Source: an uncultured bacterium
GTDB lineage: Bacteria > Verrucomicrobiota > Kiritimatiellia > PWTM01
Assembly: GCA_937139365.1 (NCBI GenBank)
Contig: CAKZPT010000108.1
Location: 1 to 64,000, forward strand
Direction: 5' to 3'
DNA length: 64,000 bases
The notes below the pieces were generated by a model that saw nothing but the letters and a program-made list of their open reading frames with translations, made no database searches and was not told where the DNA came from. Shown piece after piece: positions 1 through 10,915 of the stretch. Within the stretch, counting starts at the first letter, position 1; the number at the start of each line of letters is the position of its first letter. Position numbers and translations under genes: made by a program.

Positions 1-1280
1 TCTCGGTGTTCGGCAACCGTATGAGCCACGAGGGCGACGCCGGCCGGCCCCACCGCGGTTACGATCACGAGTACGCCCTCCTCCAGACCGGTTACAGCGG
101 CCCGCTATCCGACGCCGTGACGCTGACGGTCCGCGGCGGCTGGCGCCGCTACGACCGCAGTTGGGAGGAGGACAACTTCTTCAACGGCGGAGACCTGTCC
201 CTGGCCTCGAACAACGGCGTGGTCCAGAACATCGTGCCCGTCGACCTCTCGCTGGCCCTCGCGCACGGCGAGGCCAGCCGGCTCACCGTCGGCGTCGACG
301 CCCAGTGGGCCGACTACGAGACCTGGACCGACGCCGGCGCGCGAACCGCCGGCAACGACAGCCGCTCGTCCCAATACGGCGTCTACGCGCAGGAGGAACT
401 CGTGCTCGGCGCGTGGGTCTTGCGTGCCGGCGGCCGCGTCACCGGCGTCGAGCACGACATCGACCTGCTCGGCGGCGCCCCGCCGGGCGACGACCACGCC
501 TCGTGGACCCGCGTCCTTTGGAGCGCCGGCGCCCGCTACAACGGCTGGGACGGCCTGGTGCCGTTCGTCAACGCCGGCTCCGGCTTCATGCCCCCCTCCC
601 TCAAGTCCGTCGGCGGCACCCTGCCGCTCGCCGACCGCGGCGTTGCCGGGCGCAACGGCCAGCTCCCCAACCCCGACCTCGACCCCGAAGACGGACTCGG
701 CGCCGACGCCGGCCTCCACCTCCGAGGTCCGGCCGGCCTTTCGACCACCGTCCGTCTGTTCGTCAACGTGATCGACGACGCGATCGTCGAAACGGTCGTC
801 AGCCGCACCCCCTCCCAGTCCCAGTCCGTCAACGCCGGCCGCATTACCGCCCCCGGCATCGAGGCGGAGGTCCGCCAGGCCCTCACCGATCGCATTGCCT
901 GGTTCGCGAACTACACCTTCACCGACGCCGAGGTCGAGAACGACGCCGACGCCGACCAGGACGGCGTCGAGGTGCCGTTCGTTCCCGCTCATGTCGGCAA
1001 CGTCGGCCTGTCGCTGTCCCTGCCGGCCGACATCGAGGTCGCCACCGTCCTCCATCTCGCCGGCTCCGTCTACGACGGCACGTCTCGCTCCGGTCGCCGG
1101 AAAATGGGATCGTACGAGGTGTGGAACCTCGACATCCGCAAGGGGCTGGTCCGGTCCGACCGCGGCACGGTGGACCTGTACGTCGAACTCTACAACCTGA
1201 CGAACAACCAGTTCGAGATGCCGTGGCAGTTCCAGGATCCCGGCTTTGCGGTAATGGCGGGCATCCAGGCTTCGTTCTGA
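1..1280 (+). CDS. TonB-dependent outer membrane receptor, C-terminal part (gene begins before the window)
   Basis: ORF 6..1280 is open to the window edge; beta-barrel pattern (NLTNNQFEMPWQFQDPGFAVMAGIQASF) ends in aromatic F; followed by BtuFCD-type genes. Confidence 0.85.
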   Translation, partial: SVFGNRMSHEGDAGRPHRGYDHEYALLQTGYSGPLSDAVTLTVRGGWRRYDRSWEEDNFFNGGDLSLASNNGVVQNIVPVDLSLALAHGEASRLTVGVDAQWADYETWTDAGARTAGNDSRSSQYGVYAQEELVLGAWVLRAGGRVTGVEHDIDLLGGAPPGDDHASWTRVLWSAGARYNGWDGLVPFVNAGSGFMPPSLKSVGGTLPLADRGVAGRNGQLPNPDLDPEDGLGADAGLHLRGPAGLSTTVRLFVNVIDDAIVETVVSRTPSQSQSVNAGRITAPGIEAEVRQALTDRIAWFANYTFTDAEVENDADADQDGVEVPFVPAHVGNVGLSLSLPADIEVATVLHLAGSVYDGTSRSGRRKMGSYEVWNLDIRKGLVRSDRGTVDLYVELYNLTNNQFEMPWQFQDPGFAVMAGIQASF

Positions 1281-1297
1281 GCCGTTGGCGCCGCGCC

Positions 1298-2284
1298 GTG
1301 ACGGCGATGGCCGTCGCAGCGGCGGGGACGGCCGCTGCAGACGGGGAAGCGTCCTCGCCGGCCGTTTCCGCCGTGGACTTTCGCGGCGTGCGCGTGGAGC
1401 TGGCCGCGCCGGCGGGGCGGATCGTCTGCCTGCTCGAAAGCGCCCTCTCGGCCCTCTGCATGTTGGGCGCCGACGACGCCATCGTTGGCGCCCCGGCCGA
1501 GGCACTGCGCGGCGAAACGGGGAGGCTATACGCCCGCCTTGATCCCCGCTTTGCCGCCGGCGCGCTGCCGACGCCCGGCAACTGGGACTTCGTCAACCTC
1601 GAGAGCGTAATCGCGCTCCGGCCGGACCTGGTGATCCTATGGGCCGCGCAGCGCGAGTCGGTCTCGGCCCTCGAAGGGCGCGGCCTCAAGGTCTACGGCG
1701 TCGAGCTGCGCTCGTTGGCCGATATCCACCGCGAAGTGCTGGACCTGGGCCGTCTGACCGGCCGGCCGGAGCGCGCGCGTGAACTGGTGGCGTTCGCCGC
1801 GCGCGAGGCCGAAGCCCTTCGGGCGGCCGTCGCCCGCTCCCCCCGCCCGAGGCCGCGCGCGTATTTCATGTGGGGCCAAAGCCCCCTCGACACCGCCGGC
1901 CGCGCCAGCGCCGCTCATGAACTGCTCGATCTGGCCGGCGCGATCAACGTCTGCCCCGATCCGCGCGAACACGTCGTGGCACGGATGGAGGACGTGCTCG
2001 CGTGGCGGCCGCAGGTGATCGTCATGTGGCCCTCGAACCTTCGGCCGCGGGACTTGGCCGTCCGCGACGGATGGCGGGGGGTGCCGGCGGCGATCGAGGG
2101 CCGCATCCACCGGCTGCCCTCCGCGTTTCTTTGTGACTTCTGGACCCTGAAGTACCTGTGGGCCGCGTGGCAGGTCGCCGCCTGGTGCCATCCGGAGGTC
2201 GTTTTGCCGGAACGGATCGCGGAGAACCAGCGGCGGATTTTGACCGCGCTGTACGGTCCGCGGGGGGAGCGGCTGCTGCCGTGA
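1298..2284 (+). CDS. ABC transporter periplasmic substrate-binding protein (BtuF/FepB-like); exact start uncertain (GTG 1298 or ATG 1307)
   Basis: RIVCLLESALSALCMLGADDAIVGAP... NLESVIALRPDLVILW; ORF 161..2284 trimmed to a plausible signal peptide. Confidence 0.85.
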   Translation: MTAMAVAAAGTAAADGEASSPAVSAVDFRGVRVELAAPAGRIVCLLESALSALCMLGADDAIVGAPAEALRGETGRLYARLDPRFAAGALPTPGNWDFVNLESVIALRPDLVILWAAQRESVSALEGRGLKVYGVELRSLADIHREVLDLGRLTGRPERARELVAFAAREAEALRAAVARSPRPRPRAYFMWGQSPLDTAGRASAAHELLDLAGAINVCPDPREHVVARMEDVLAWRPQVIVMWPSNLRPRDLAVRDGWRGVPAAIEGRIHRLPSAFLCDFWTLKYLWAAWQVAAWCHPEVVLPERIAENQRRILTALYGPRGERLLP

Positions 2285-3285
2285 TCCCGGCACGTCGATG
2301 GCTTGGGACGCTGGCGGCCGTGGCGGCGTTGTCGGTCCCGCTCTCGCTGCTCATCGGCCCGTCGACCGCGGTGACGCCGGCCCGCCTTTGGGCGGCGATG
2401 GTCGGCGGCATGGCGGCGCCGTCCAGCGACGACCTGGACGTTCTTCGGACGGTGCTCTGGCAGGTGCGTCTTCCGCGGGTGTTGACCGCACTGCTCGTCG
2501 GCGCGGCCCTGTCGGGAGCGGGCACGGCCCTTCAGGCCGCCTTTCGCAATCCGCTGGTGGACCCCTTTGTGCTCGGCCTCGCCCCGGGGGCGGCGTTCGG
2601 CGCGGCGCTGGCGCTGGCCACCGGCGCGCTGCCGGTGCACGCCGCGGCCTTCCTCGGCGGCGGCGCTGCCGCCGGCGCCAGCTACGCCCTCGGCCGCGGC
2701 GGCGGACGCGAATCGGCCGTCTCGACCGTCCTGGCCGGGATCATGGTCGGCGGCCTCTTCACGGCCGGCCTGACAGTGCTCCAGTTTCTCGCCGATCCGT
2801 TCCGTTTGCAGACCATCGTCCATTGGACCATGGGCAACCTCCACCACGCCGACCGCGCCGGCCTTCGCGTCGCCGCCGCGCTGGCCGTGCCCGCGCTGGC
2901 GGTTCTGACGGCCCAGGGCTGGCGCATGAACGCGCTGGCCCTCGGGGACGACGAGGTGAGGGCCGTCGGGCTGGACCCCGTGCGCCTCCGTTGGTCGGTG
3001 CTGTTGCCGGCCCTGCTGGCGGCCTCGGCGGCGGTCGCGCTGGCCGGCGTGATCGGGCTCTACGGTCTCGTCGTCCCCCACGCCGGCCGGATGCTCGTCG
3101 GCGCCGACCACCGCCGCGCGTTGCCCGCCTCGATGCTGCTGGGTGGAACCGCGCTGTTGTGGCTCGACAACCTCTCGCGGAGCGTCGCGTCGTTCGAACT
3201 TCCGATCGGCGTCTTTACGATGTCCCTGGGGGCGCCGGCGTTCCTCGTTCTGATGCGCCGCGCGCGGCTGGGATGGGAGGCCTGA
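2281..3285 (+). CDS. FecCD/BtuC-family ABC transporter permease
   Basis: GTG at 2281 overlaps previous stop; multi-TM; FRNPLVDPFVLGLAPGAAFGAALAL and GLYGLVVPHAGRMLVGADHR motifs. Confidence 0.92.
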   Translation: MIPARRWLGTLAAVAALSVPLSLLIGPSTAVTPARLWAAMVGGMAAPSSDDLDVLRTVLWQVRLPRVLTALLVGAALSGAGTALQAAFRNPLVDPFVLGLAPGAAFGAALALATGALPVHAAAFLGGGAAAGASYALGRGGGRESAVSTVLAGIMVGGLFTAGLTVLQFLADPFRLQTIVHWTMGNLHHADRAGLRVAAALAVPALAVLTAQGWRMNALALGDDEVRAVGLDPVRLRWSVLLPALLAASAAVALAGVIGLYGLVVPHAGRMLVGADHRRALPASMLLGGTALLWLDNLSRSVASFELPIGVFTMSLGAPAFLVLMRRARLGWEA

Positions 3286-3291
3286 ACCGGC

Positions 3292-4119
3292 ATGGACGCC
3301 CCCGCCATCGAGGTCCGCGCCCTGCGCGCCGGCTACCGCGGCCGCAACGTGCTTTGCGGCGTGGACTTGGATATTCGCCCGGGACGGTTGACGGCGGTGC
3401 TCGGACCCAACGGCGGCGGCAAGAGCACGCTGTTGCGGGTCCTCGCGGGCCTCCTGCCCTACACCCACGGCTCGATTCGCATCGCCGGACGCGAATGGCG
3501 GTCCGTCCCGGCCCGCACGCGCGCCGAGTGGGTTGGTTTTCTGCCGCAGGAACATCGCGCGATCTTTCCGTTCGCCGTCCGCGACGTCGTCCTTACCGGC
3601 CGCGCCGGGCGGACCGGCTGGCGCCCCGGCCTCCGCGACCTCGAGGCGGCGGAGCGCGCGATGGCCGAGATGGACCTCGTCGCACTGGCCGACCGGCCGT
3701 ACACCGAACTGTCCGGTGGCGAACGGCAGCGGGTGCTCATCGCTCGGGTGCTCGCGCAGGAGCCCCGTATGCTTCTGTTTGACGAGCCGACGGCGCACCT
3801 CGACGTTCTACGGCAGATGGAGCTTCTGCGTGTGGCCCGCCGCTGGATCCGCGGGGGCGGAACGGCGCTCTGCGTGCTGCACGATCCGAACCTGGCCTTC
3901 GCGTGGGCGGACGACATCCTCCCCTTGCGCGACGGTGCCGTGTGCCTGCCGGAGAGCGGCGAGCCGGCATGGTCGGAGGGATTTCTGCGGCGTCTGTACG
4001 GGTTCGAACTGCGGACGCTGCCGGTGGGAGCGCGCGCGGCCGCCGTGCCCTCTGACCGCGCTGCGCCGTGGGGACGCGAATCGCTGGACGCCGCCTTCCC
4101 TCCGGCCACGGGACATTGA
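3292..4119 (+). CDS. FecE/BtuD-family ABC transporter ATP-binding protein
   Basis: Walker A GPNGGGKSTLL, signature LSGGERQRVLIARVLAQ, Walker B MLLFDEPTAHLD. Confidence 0.93.
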   Translation: MDAPAIEVRALRAGYRGRNVLCGVDLDIRPGRLTAVLGPNGGGKSTLLRVLAGLLPYTHGSIRIAGREWRSVPARTRAEWVGFLPQEHRAIFPFAVRDVVLTGRAGRTGWRPGLRDLEAAERAMAEMDLVALADRPYTELSGGERQRVLIARVLAQEPRMLLFDEPTAHLDVLRQMELLRVARRWIRGGGTALCVLHDPNLAFAWADDILPLRDGAVCLPESGEPAWSEGFLRRLYGFELRTLPVGARAAAVPSDRAAPWGRESLDAAFPPATGH

Positions 4120-4362
4120 ACGGGCCCCCGGCGGCGCACACCCCTGCGCGGGGCACCCTCCTGAAGGGCGCATCCTCCGGCCCCAATGACATGCCTCCAA
4201 CCTCTTTTCGAAAATCGACGAACACACTCGCCCCCCACGCGCCTCTGCGGCGCAGACCGCAAGGGGCATGCCACGGACCGGCGGCTGGCGCCGGCCGCGG
4301 GAACCGGCGATAATGGCGTCTAAAGAGAGCGCCGGACGGAGGCCGATCGGGAGAACCTGCAG

Positions 4363-5145
4363 ATGGACGACGACGCCCCGGGCAGCGAAGGGCAGTGGTA
4401 CTACGCCGACGGTGACGCGCCGAAGGGCCCGCTTGGAGTCGAGGAAATACGGACCGCCTTGCGCGATGGCCGAATCCGGCCCAACACCCTGGTCTGGCGT
4501 GAAGGGTGGCCCCAATGGCGGCTGTGGAGCGATGTGTCCGCCGGATTCACAGCCGGCGCGGACCCCGCGGACCTGACGTGCGTTGAATGCGGCCGCGCCT
4601 GGCCCGCCGCCTCGATGATCGAAATCGCCGGCCGCCGCGTGTGCGTGCAGTGCAAACCGTCCATCGTCCAGCGGGTGGTGGAGCAGGGAGTTTTCCCGGG
4701 CGTCGACCGAACATACGCCGGATTTTGGATTCGTTTCGCCGCGACCTTTCTGGACGGCATCGTCGTCGGCGTCGCCTACAACGCAGTCTACCTTCCGGTG
4801 TACTTCGGCGTGATGCTGCCGGCGATGCGGTCGACCGAGGAGCCGAACATGAGGGTGTTCCTGGCGGTGTTCGGCCTCGTATGGCTGTTCGGGATCGTTC
4901 TGCAGGCCGGGTACGAAATCTGGATGGTCGGTCGGTGGGGCGGCACGCTCGGCAAGCTCGCCTGCCGGCTGCGCATCGTGACCGCCGACGGCGGCCGGGT
5001 CAGCTACGGCCGCGCGACGGGTCGCCATTTCGCGAAGTACCTGAGCCAGTTCACGATGGGCATCGGGTATCTGCTGGCGGCCTTCGACCGGGAAAAACGC
5101 GCGCTGCACGACATGGTGTGCGATACGCGCGTGGTCCGCATTTGA
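4363..5145 (+). CDS. GYF_2 domain plus zinc-ribbon plus RDD family membrane protein
   Basis: WYYADGDAPKGPLGVEEIRTALRDGRIRPNTLVWREGWPQW (GYF_2), CVECGRAWPA..CVQCKP, RDD-like GGTLGKLACRLRIVTADGGRVSYGRATGRHFAKYLS. Confidence 0.85.
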   Translation: MDDDAPGSEGQWYYADGDAPKGPLGVEEIRTALRDGRIRPNTLVWREGWPQWRLWSDVSAGFTAGADPADLTCVECGRAWPAASMIEIAGRRVCVQCKPSIVQRVVEQGVFPGVDRTYAGFWIRFAATFLDGIVVGVAYNAVYLPVYFGVMLPAMRSTEEPNMRVFLAVFGLVWLFGIVLQAGYEIWMVGRWGGTLGKLACRLRIVTADGGRVSYGRATGRHFAKYLSQFTMGIGYLLAAFDREKRALHDMVCDTRVVRI

Positions 5146-5146
5146 C

Positions 5147-5743
5147 ATGGGCGCTGTCGCGATCCCCTGCCCCCGCTGCCGGGCCGACCTGCCGTTGACG
5201 ACGGCGGGGGAGGGCCGGCCTTTTCCCTGTCCTCGCTGCCACACGGCGACCACGCTGCGCTTGTATCCAACGTTCGCCCGACCGGACCTCGCGGATCCTG
5301 GAGCGGACGCTCTTCCGGGTGATGCAGCGTGTTTCCACCATCCCGACCGTCGTGCCGAGGCCATCTGCGATGGGTGCGGCCGTTTCCTTTGCCGGCTCTG
5401 CGAAATCAAGCTCGGTGGCCGGCGGCTGTGCGGCGGGTGTTTCTCGTCTGCGACACAAGCCCCCCTGGCGGTGCGGCACTCCATCGTGCAGTACGATAGC
5501 CTCGCCCTGGCCATGGTCGCCCTGCCGCTGCTGTCGTTCGTCTTCGGGGCGGTCACCCTGTTCACGGCGCCTGCCGCGGTGTGGCTGGCGTTGCAACACT
5601 GGCGCAGACCAATGAGCGTGCTGCCGCGGACCCGGTTTCGCATGACGCTGGCGCTGGCGTTGGGCGTACTGGTCACCTTGGGATGGATCGCGCTGTTCGG
5701 GGTGTTGGCCTACGCCATCCTGGCGAAAGGGTCCGGCCTGTGA
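5147..5743 (+). CDS. zinc-ribbon/B-box-type zinc finger membrane protein
   Basis: CPRCRADL..CPRCH; CFHHPDRRAEAICDGCGRFLCRLCEIKLGGRRLCGGCF; two C-terminal hydrophobic segments. Confidence 0.75.
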   Translation: MGAVAIPCPRCRADLPLTTAGEGRPFPCPRCHTATTLRLYPTFARPDLADPGADALPGDAACFHHPDRRAEAICDGCGRFLCRLCEIKLGGRRLCGGCFSSATQAPLAVRHSIVQYDSLALAMVALPLLSFVFGAVTLFTAPAAVWLALQHWRRPMSVLPRTRFRMTLALALGVLVTLGWIALFGVLAYAILAKGSGL

Positions 5744-6756
5744 GTCCAACGTCGCGGCATCTGCGCCGCCTTCCGGGCCGCTGGTATGGCGTCGCCACCA
5801 AGGCCCAGGCTTGGCGGGAGGACGACCACCTCTTGTACATCGAGCGCGCATGGTTCATCGAGCGCGCCTGCCGCCTCGCCTTTCGGGATATCGAGGCCGT
5901 CGTCCTTCAGGCCACGCCGCGTCGCGCGCGGGGAACGATCGCGGGACTCGTCGTCGCATCGCTTGGCGCGGCGATGGTCCTGCCGCCAGTGGGGCTGCTG
6001 CGATGGTCCGGCGCCGTCGTCGCCGTGGTCGCCCTGACGGTGGCGGCGATTCATTGGCTGCGGGGTCCAACCTGCGAAGTCACAGTGCGCACCCGCGTTA
6101 CGGAGACCGCTATCCGCTGCTGGCGGCGTCGCCGCACGGCGGCGCGGGCGCTGGCGATGCTCGATGCGGACATTGTGGCCGCGCAGGGCGCCATGTCCCC
6201 GGCGGAGGTCATCGAACGGGCTGCAGAGCGCGCTCGGGCCGAAGTCGCCGCCCTGGAGGCTTTGTCCCGCCCCACCACGCCGCCGCCGCTGCCCAGTTCG
6301 CCTCCCCCACCGCTGCCCGCATCACCTCCTCCCCGCGCGGCTGCGATGGCGCTGATTGGTACGTTGTTGTTGGACAGCGCCGTGGCAGCCGGATTGGTCG
6401 GGGTGCGCCGGGCCGCGCTCTGGGCGGGGCTGGCCGTCACGGCCGTCGCCATGTGCGTCCTGGCTGCGGTTGTGCTCGTCCGATCGGGCGGTTCCACCCG
6501 GGGGCGGCCCCTCGGCCGGTGGGCCGCCGAGCTGTTGGTGTATTGGACGGTCCGTGGCCTGGTCCTGTACGTCCTTCTCATGGTCCCTTTCCTCGTCTCC
6601 CAGGCCGCCCTCGCAGAGGCGCCCTACGTGCCGGGGCGGCAACTCCCTGAGATTCGGTTCGGCCTCGCCGCCTCCGTCGTCTTCGCGATCACGTCGGCCG
6701 GGTCGGCGCTGATGGCGGCCCGGGGCGTCTTCCTTCTGCGGCGTGCGGGGGCTTGA
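5740..6756 (+). CDS. hypothetical multi-TM protein with Pro-rich linker
   Basis: GTG at 5740 overlaps previous stop; hydrophobic segments flank PTTPPPLPSSPPPPLPASPPPR; same-strand operon context. Confidence 0.6.
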   Translation: MSPTSRHLRRLPGRWYGVATKAQAWREDDHLLYIERAWFIERACRLAFRDIEAVVLQATPRRARGTIAGLVVASLGAAMVLPPVGLLRWSGAVVAVVALTVAAIHWLRGPTCEVTVRTRVTETAIRCWRRRRTAARALAMLDADIVAAQGAMSPAEVIERAAERARAEVAALEALSRPTTPPPLPSSPPPPLPASPPPRAAAMALIGTLLLDSAVAAGLVGVRRAALWAGLAVTAVAMCVLAAVVLVRSGGSTRGRPLGRWAAELLVYWTVRGLVLYVLLMVPFLVSQAALAEAPYVPGRQLPEIRFGLAASVVFAITSAGSALMAARGVFLLRRAGA

Positions 6757-7133
6757 CAGCCCGCCGGCGACCGCCGATGCTACCGGCGACCGCCGATCCC
6801 GAAACGCCCATGGACGCTGTGCGCGCCCAGCGCTGCCGCCTTCACCCCGCCCGCGAGGCGGCAGCCCGCTGCCCTGGCTGCGGCGGCTGTTTCTGCCGCG
6901 AGTGCGTGACGGAACACGCGGGTCGACTGCTCTGCGCCGCCTGCCTTGCCCGCGCCGCCGACACCGCCCGTCCCGTCCGCCGTCGCTTCCGCGGATTCGC
7001 GGCGCTCGCGGGGTTTCTTGCCCTTTGGGGCGCACTCTACCTATCGGGCCGCCTCCTGCTGGCCATTCCCTCCGATACCCACGACCTCGAATCGGCGGAC
7101 GGCCACCCAACCCCGGAGACCCCGGAACCATGA
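6753..7133 (+). CDS. B-box-type zinc finger plus single TM protein
   Basis: CRLHPAREAAARCPGCGGCFCRECVTEHAGRLLCAACL then a hydrophobic helix; 4-nt overlaps with neighbours. Confidence 0.7.
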   Translation: MTARRRPPMLPATADPETPMDAVRAQRCRLHPAREAAARCPGCGGCFCRECVTEHAGRLLCAACLARAADTARPVRRRFRGFAALAGFLALWGALYLSGRLLLAIPSDTHDLESADGHPTPETPEP

Positions 7134-8749
7134 GGCGAAGGACGATGGAAGAACCGTCGGCCGTGGACCTGCTCGAGGGCGCGGTCCACCTGCTGCGCCG
7201 CACTCCGGCGGCATGGACCGCGTACTTGGCCGGCGCCGTGCCGTTCCTGCTGGGTGCGCTGTGGTTCTGGTCCGACATGTCTCGCGGGGCGCTGGCCCGA
7301 CAGCGGTGTTCCCTCGCCGCGCTCGGCCTGGCGGCGCTGTACATCTGGAAGCGCGCCTGCCACTCCCGCTTCTGTGCCCTGCTGCGCGCCGCCGCCGCCG
7401 ACCAGCCGGCGCCGCCATGGGGTTGGCGCGACTGGCGGGCCGTCATGGCCCTTCACATGCGGCGTTCGGCATGGTCGTTGATCGCCCTGCCGTTCGCGCT
7501 TGCCGTGGCCCTGCCGGCCGGTTGGTGGCTGGCCTACCACCAGAGCTTGTCGGCGGTCTGCGAGCGTCCGGCAAGCGACGCGGCCAACGCCGGCCGGCGC
7601 GCCTGGCAGGCGGCGATGCTCTGGCCCCGCCAGAATCACTTGGCGCTTTCGGTCCTGGCGATGTTGGGCGTGGTCGTCTTCGTCAACGTGTTCGTAGCGG
7701 CGGCGCTGGCGCCGGTCCTGCTCCGATCGCTCCTCGGTGTGCGGCTGTCCTATGCGGCATCGGGGGCGTGGATGTTGAACACGACCTTCCTCGCCGCCGT
7801 GCTGGCGGCGACCCACCTGGCGATGGACGCGCCGCTGAAGGCCTTTTACGCGCTGCGCGTCTTCCACGCTGACGCGCGTCGCTCCGGCCTCGACCTGCTG
7901 GCGGAGTGGCGCAGAATCCGCCGGGCCTCCCTAGCGGCCGTCGCGGGGCTGCTGCTGTTCGTCGCGGTCGGGCCGTCGTCCGCCGACTCCCCGCCCGAGC
8001 CCGGCGCGCGCGCGCCCATCTCCGCGGCCGAGTTGGACGATGCGATCGAACGGGTGCTGGCGCGACCTCAGTTCGCATGGCGGCTGCCGCGTGACGCCGT
8101 GCCGGCCTCCGGCGCCCAGACGACGTGGCTGGAACGGGTGCTGAAGGGCATCTGGCGGGGGGTATCCAAGGTGGGCGACTGGATCGGATGGCTGGCCCGA
8201 CGTCTGGAGGAATGGCTGGCGCGCCAGGAGGAAGCCGCGTCGCGCGAGCCGGGAGAGGGCGGTCTCAAAGGCGTCGTTCGATTCGTCGCGATCGCGCTGG
8301 CCATAGTTCTGGGAGGCGCGCTGGCGGTCCTGGCGGCGCGCAGGTTTCGGCGCCGCCCCGCCGCGACTCCGCCGGTGGCGCGCCCGGGCGCAGGCGGAGA
8401 CTCCGACGCCGTCGAGGCGCTCCGCCGGCGCGACGACGAATGGCTGGCGCTGGCCCGCGAGCTGGCCGAGGCCGGCGACCTGCGCGGCGCCGTTCGCACG
8501 GCGTTCCTCGCCCTGCTGGCCGCCCTCGCCGCGCACCGCTGGATCCACGCCGAGGCGGCGCGGTCGAATCGGGAATACCTCCGCGACCTCGAGCGCCGCA
8601 CCGATGTACCCGAGGATCTCCCGCGGCGATTCGGGGAGAGCATCGGCCTGTACGAGGCCTGCTGGTTTGGCGACCATCTTCCCCGGCCGGAGACCTGGCG
8701 GCAACTGGCGGATCACCTGGAGGCCATCCGTGCCTGCTCCCGCGCTTAG
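7130..8749 (+). CDS. DUF4129-containing membrane protein
   Basis: C-terminal ...DEWLALARELAEAGDLRGAVRTAFLALLAALAAHRWIHAEAARSNREYLRDLERR typical of DUF4129; TAG stop; ATG 7130. Confidence 0.75.
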   Translation: MRRRTMEEPSAVDLLEGAVHLLRRTPAAWTAYLAGAVPFLLGALWFWSDMSRGALARQRCSLAALGLAALYIWKRACHSRFCALLRAAAADQPAPPWGWRDWRAVMALHMRRSAWSLIALPFALAVALPAGWWLAYHQSLSAVCERPASDAANAGRRAWQAAMLWPRQNHLALSVLAMLGVVVFVNVFVAAALAPVLLRSLLGVRLSYAASGAWMLNTTFLAAVLAATHLAMDAPLKAFYALRVFHADARRSGLDLLAEWRRIRRASLAAVAGLLLFVAVGPSSADSPPEPGARAPISAAELDDAIERVLARPQFAWRLPRDAVPASGAQTTWLERVLKGIWRGVSKVGDWIGWLARRLEEWLARQEEAASREPGEGGLKGVVRFVAIALAIVLGGALAVLAARRFRRRPAATPPVARPGAGGDSDAVEALRRRDDEWLALARELAEAGDLRGAVRTAFLALLAALAAHRWIHAEAARSNREYLRDLERRTDVPEDLPRRFGESIGLYEACWFGDHLPRPETWRQLADHLEAIRACSRA

Positions 8750-9959
8750 GTGGTGGGTAGCGCCCTCGATCGCCCTGACCCTCGTCGGCTTTGTCGCAGG
8801 CCTCCACCTGCTCATGCACCTGCGGCTGACGACCGGCGACCTGCATCCGCCCTATTCCTCGTTCCGCTCCGATCCCCTGGGGGTGCAGGCGCTTCACGAC
8901 GCCCTCGGCGAGCTGCCCGGTGCCTCGGTTCGGCGTCTTTTGCGCCCGCTGGGCGAGAGCGACGGGGCACCTCCCGGCGCGCTAATCTTCGCCGCGGCTC
9001 CGGAATGGTGGTGCAACTCGCGTCCCGCCGCCGCCATCGCCGACCTGGCCGCCTGGGCCCGGAGGGGCGGCCGGATCATCGTCGCCCTTCCACCCGGCAC
9101 GTCCGGGCCGGAGCGTCCGCGCGGCGACCGCAAGGAGGCGTCGGTCCCACCCGACCGCCACCGCACCGCGCCGGGCGGCCGGCCGGCGGGAAAACACCCC
9201 CCAGCGATCGGAACAAATACGTCGCACCAGGCGGGGCCGCCCACGGTTTCGCTGTTCACGCTTTGGGGCTTGCACCTCGAGGGGCCCGAAAAGCGGCCGG
9301 CGCGCCGGTACGTGTCCACCAACACCCCCGACCGCCTCCCGTGGACCTCCGCGGCGGCGTTCCGCACGAACTCGTCCGGTTGGCGCGTGCTCTACACCTG
9401 CGAAGGCCGGCCGGTCGTCGTGGAGCGCGACTGGAACGGGGGCACGGTCGTGTTCGCAACGGATTCCTACTTTCTCAGCAACGAAGCGATGCTGCGCCAC
9501 CGCCGGCCGGAGCTGCTGGCCGCCGTCCTCGGGCCGGGGCCGACCTGGTGGTTCGACGAAACCCATCTCGGCCTCGTCGAGCGGCCGGGGCTCCGGGATT
9601 ATGTCCGGCGCCTCGGCCTCGACGGCGTCGTGGGGACCCTGCTGGTGCTGGCCGCGCTGGTCGTCTGGCGCAAGGCTTCGCCACCGCTGCCCCCCGAGGA
9701 GCCGGCGGCGGACGCCATCCCTGCGGCCCGCGCCGGCCTCGAGCGGCGCGAGGGTTTTCTTCACCTGCTTCGCCGCCACCTGCCGCCCGCCCGCCTCCCC
9801 GAGGTGTGGCTGGCGGAGTGGCGGCGGACCGCCGGCCCCGCCGCCCGTCGGCTTGCCCCTGAAATGGAGCGGTGTCTGGCCGCGGCCGGAAACCGCCCTC
9901 CGCTCGAGGTCTGCCGTCAATTGCACTCGATCGCCCACCGCAGGGAGACCACGCAATGA
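8730..9959 (+). CDS. DUF4350 domain-containing protein
   Basis: [31 protein letters not shown]...[14 protein letters not shown] 8730; operon position before moxR. Confidence 0.75.
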   Translation: MPAPALRWWVAPSIALTLVGFVAGLHLLMHLRLTTGDLHPPYSSFRSDPLGVQALHDALGELPGASVRRLLRPLGESDGAPPGALIFAAAPEWWCNSRPAAAIADLAAWARRGGRIIVALPPGTSGPERPRGDRKEASVPPDRHRTAPGGRPAGKHPPAIGTNTSHQAGPPTVSLFTLWGLHLEGPEKRPARRYVSTNTPDRLPWTSAAAFRTNSSGWRVLYTCEGRPVVVERDWNGGTVVFATDSYFLSNEAMLRHRRPELLAAVLGPGPTWWFDETHLGLVERPGLRDYVRRLGLDGVVGTLLVLAALVVWRKASPPLPPEEPAADAIPAARAGLERREGFLHLLRRHLPPARLPEVWLAEWRRTAGPAARRLAPEMERCLAAAGNRPPLEVCRQLHSIAHRRETTQ

Positions 9960-10915
9960 ACCTCGCTCAAACGCTCGAATGCCTGTCGGCCATCCGCGCC
10001 GCCGTCGCCCGCGTCATCATCGGTCAAACGGAGACGGTGGACCTGGCCCTTGCGACGGTGCTCGCCGGCCAACATGCCCTGGTCGAAGGCGTGCCCGGCG
10101 TCGCCAAGACGCTCCTGGTGCGGACGCTCGCCCGCGTGCTGGGCGTCGAGTTCGGCCGCATCCAGTTCACCCCCGACCTGATGCCGGCCGACATCACCGG
10201 GACCAATGTCTTCAACTTCCAAACCAACGCGTTTGTTCTCGCCCGCGGCCCCGTGTTCACCTCGTTCCTGCTGGCCGACGAGATCAACCGCGCCCCCGCC
10301 AAGACCCAGTCCGCCCTGTTGCAGGCGATGCAGGAGCGCGCAGTGACGATCGACCGGACCACCTATCCGTTGCCGCCGTCTTTCACGGTGTTCGCCACCC
10401 AAAACCCCGTCGAGTTCGAGGGCACCTATCCGCTGCCCGAGGCGCAGAAGGACCGGTTTTTCCTGAAAATCCCGATGTCCGCGCCGGAGCGCCAGGACGA
10501 GGTCACGCTTGCGCTGCGTACGCTGGGCGACCAGGCCCCGGAGGCTGTACTGGAACGCGGAAGCGTCCCGCAACTGCTCGACGAGGCGGGGCTGTTGGAG
10601 GCTCGCGCCTCCCTCTGCGGCGTCACCGTCCGCGAGGAACTGGCGGCTTATGCCGTCGACGTGGTCCGCGCCACGCGAAGCCACGACGGGGTGCTGGTCG
10701 GCGCGGGTCCTCGTGCCACGCAGGCGTTGATCCTGGCCGCCCGCGCGGCGGCGGTATTGGACGGACGGGACTACGCGACGCCGGATGACGTCAAGCGGAT
10801 GGCGCCATACGTTCTCGAGCACCGCCTGATTCTGCGGCCGGAATACGAGGTCGAGGGTGTGCGGCCGACGGAGATCATCGCCCGCATCCTGGCCGCCGTC
10901 TCGGTGCCGCGATGA
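9956..10915 (+). CDS. MoxR-family AAA+ ATPase
   Basis: [85 protein letters not shown]. Confidence 0.97.
   Translation: MNLAQTLECLSAIRAAVARVIIGQTETVDLALATVLAGQHALVEGVPGVAKTLLVRTLARVLGVEFGRIQFTPDLMPADITGTNVFNFQTNAFVLARGPVFTSFLLADEINRAPAKTQSALLQAMQERAVTIDRTTYPLPPSFTVFATQNPVEFEGTYPLPEAQKDRFFLKIPMSAPERQDEVTLALRTLGDQAPEAVLERGSVPQLLDEAGLLEARASLCGVTVREELAAYAVDVVRATRSHDGVLVGAGPRATQALILAARAAAVLDGRDYATPDDVKRMAPYVLEHRLILRPEYEVEGVRPTEIIARILAAVSVPR

Noticed and set aside
1915-3798. 627-aa minus-strand ORF opposite BtuFCD
   Set aside because: Antisense shadow of strongly supported ABC transporter genes
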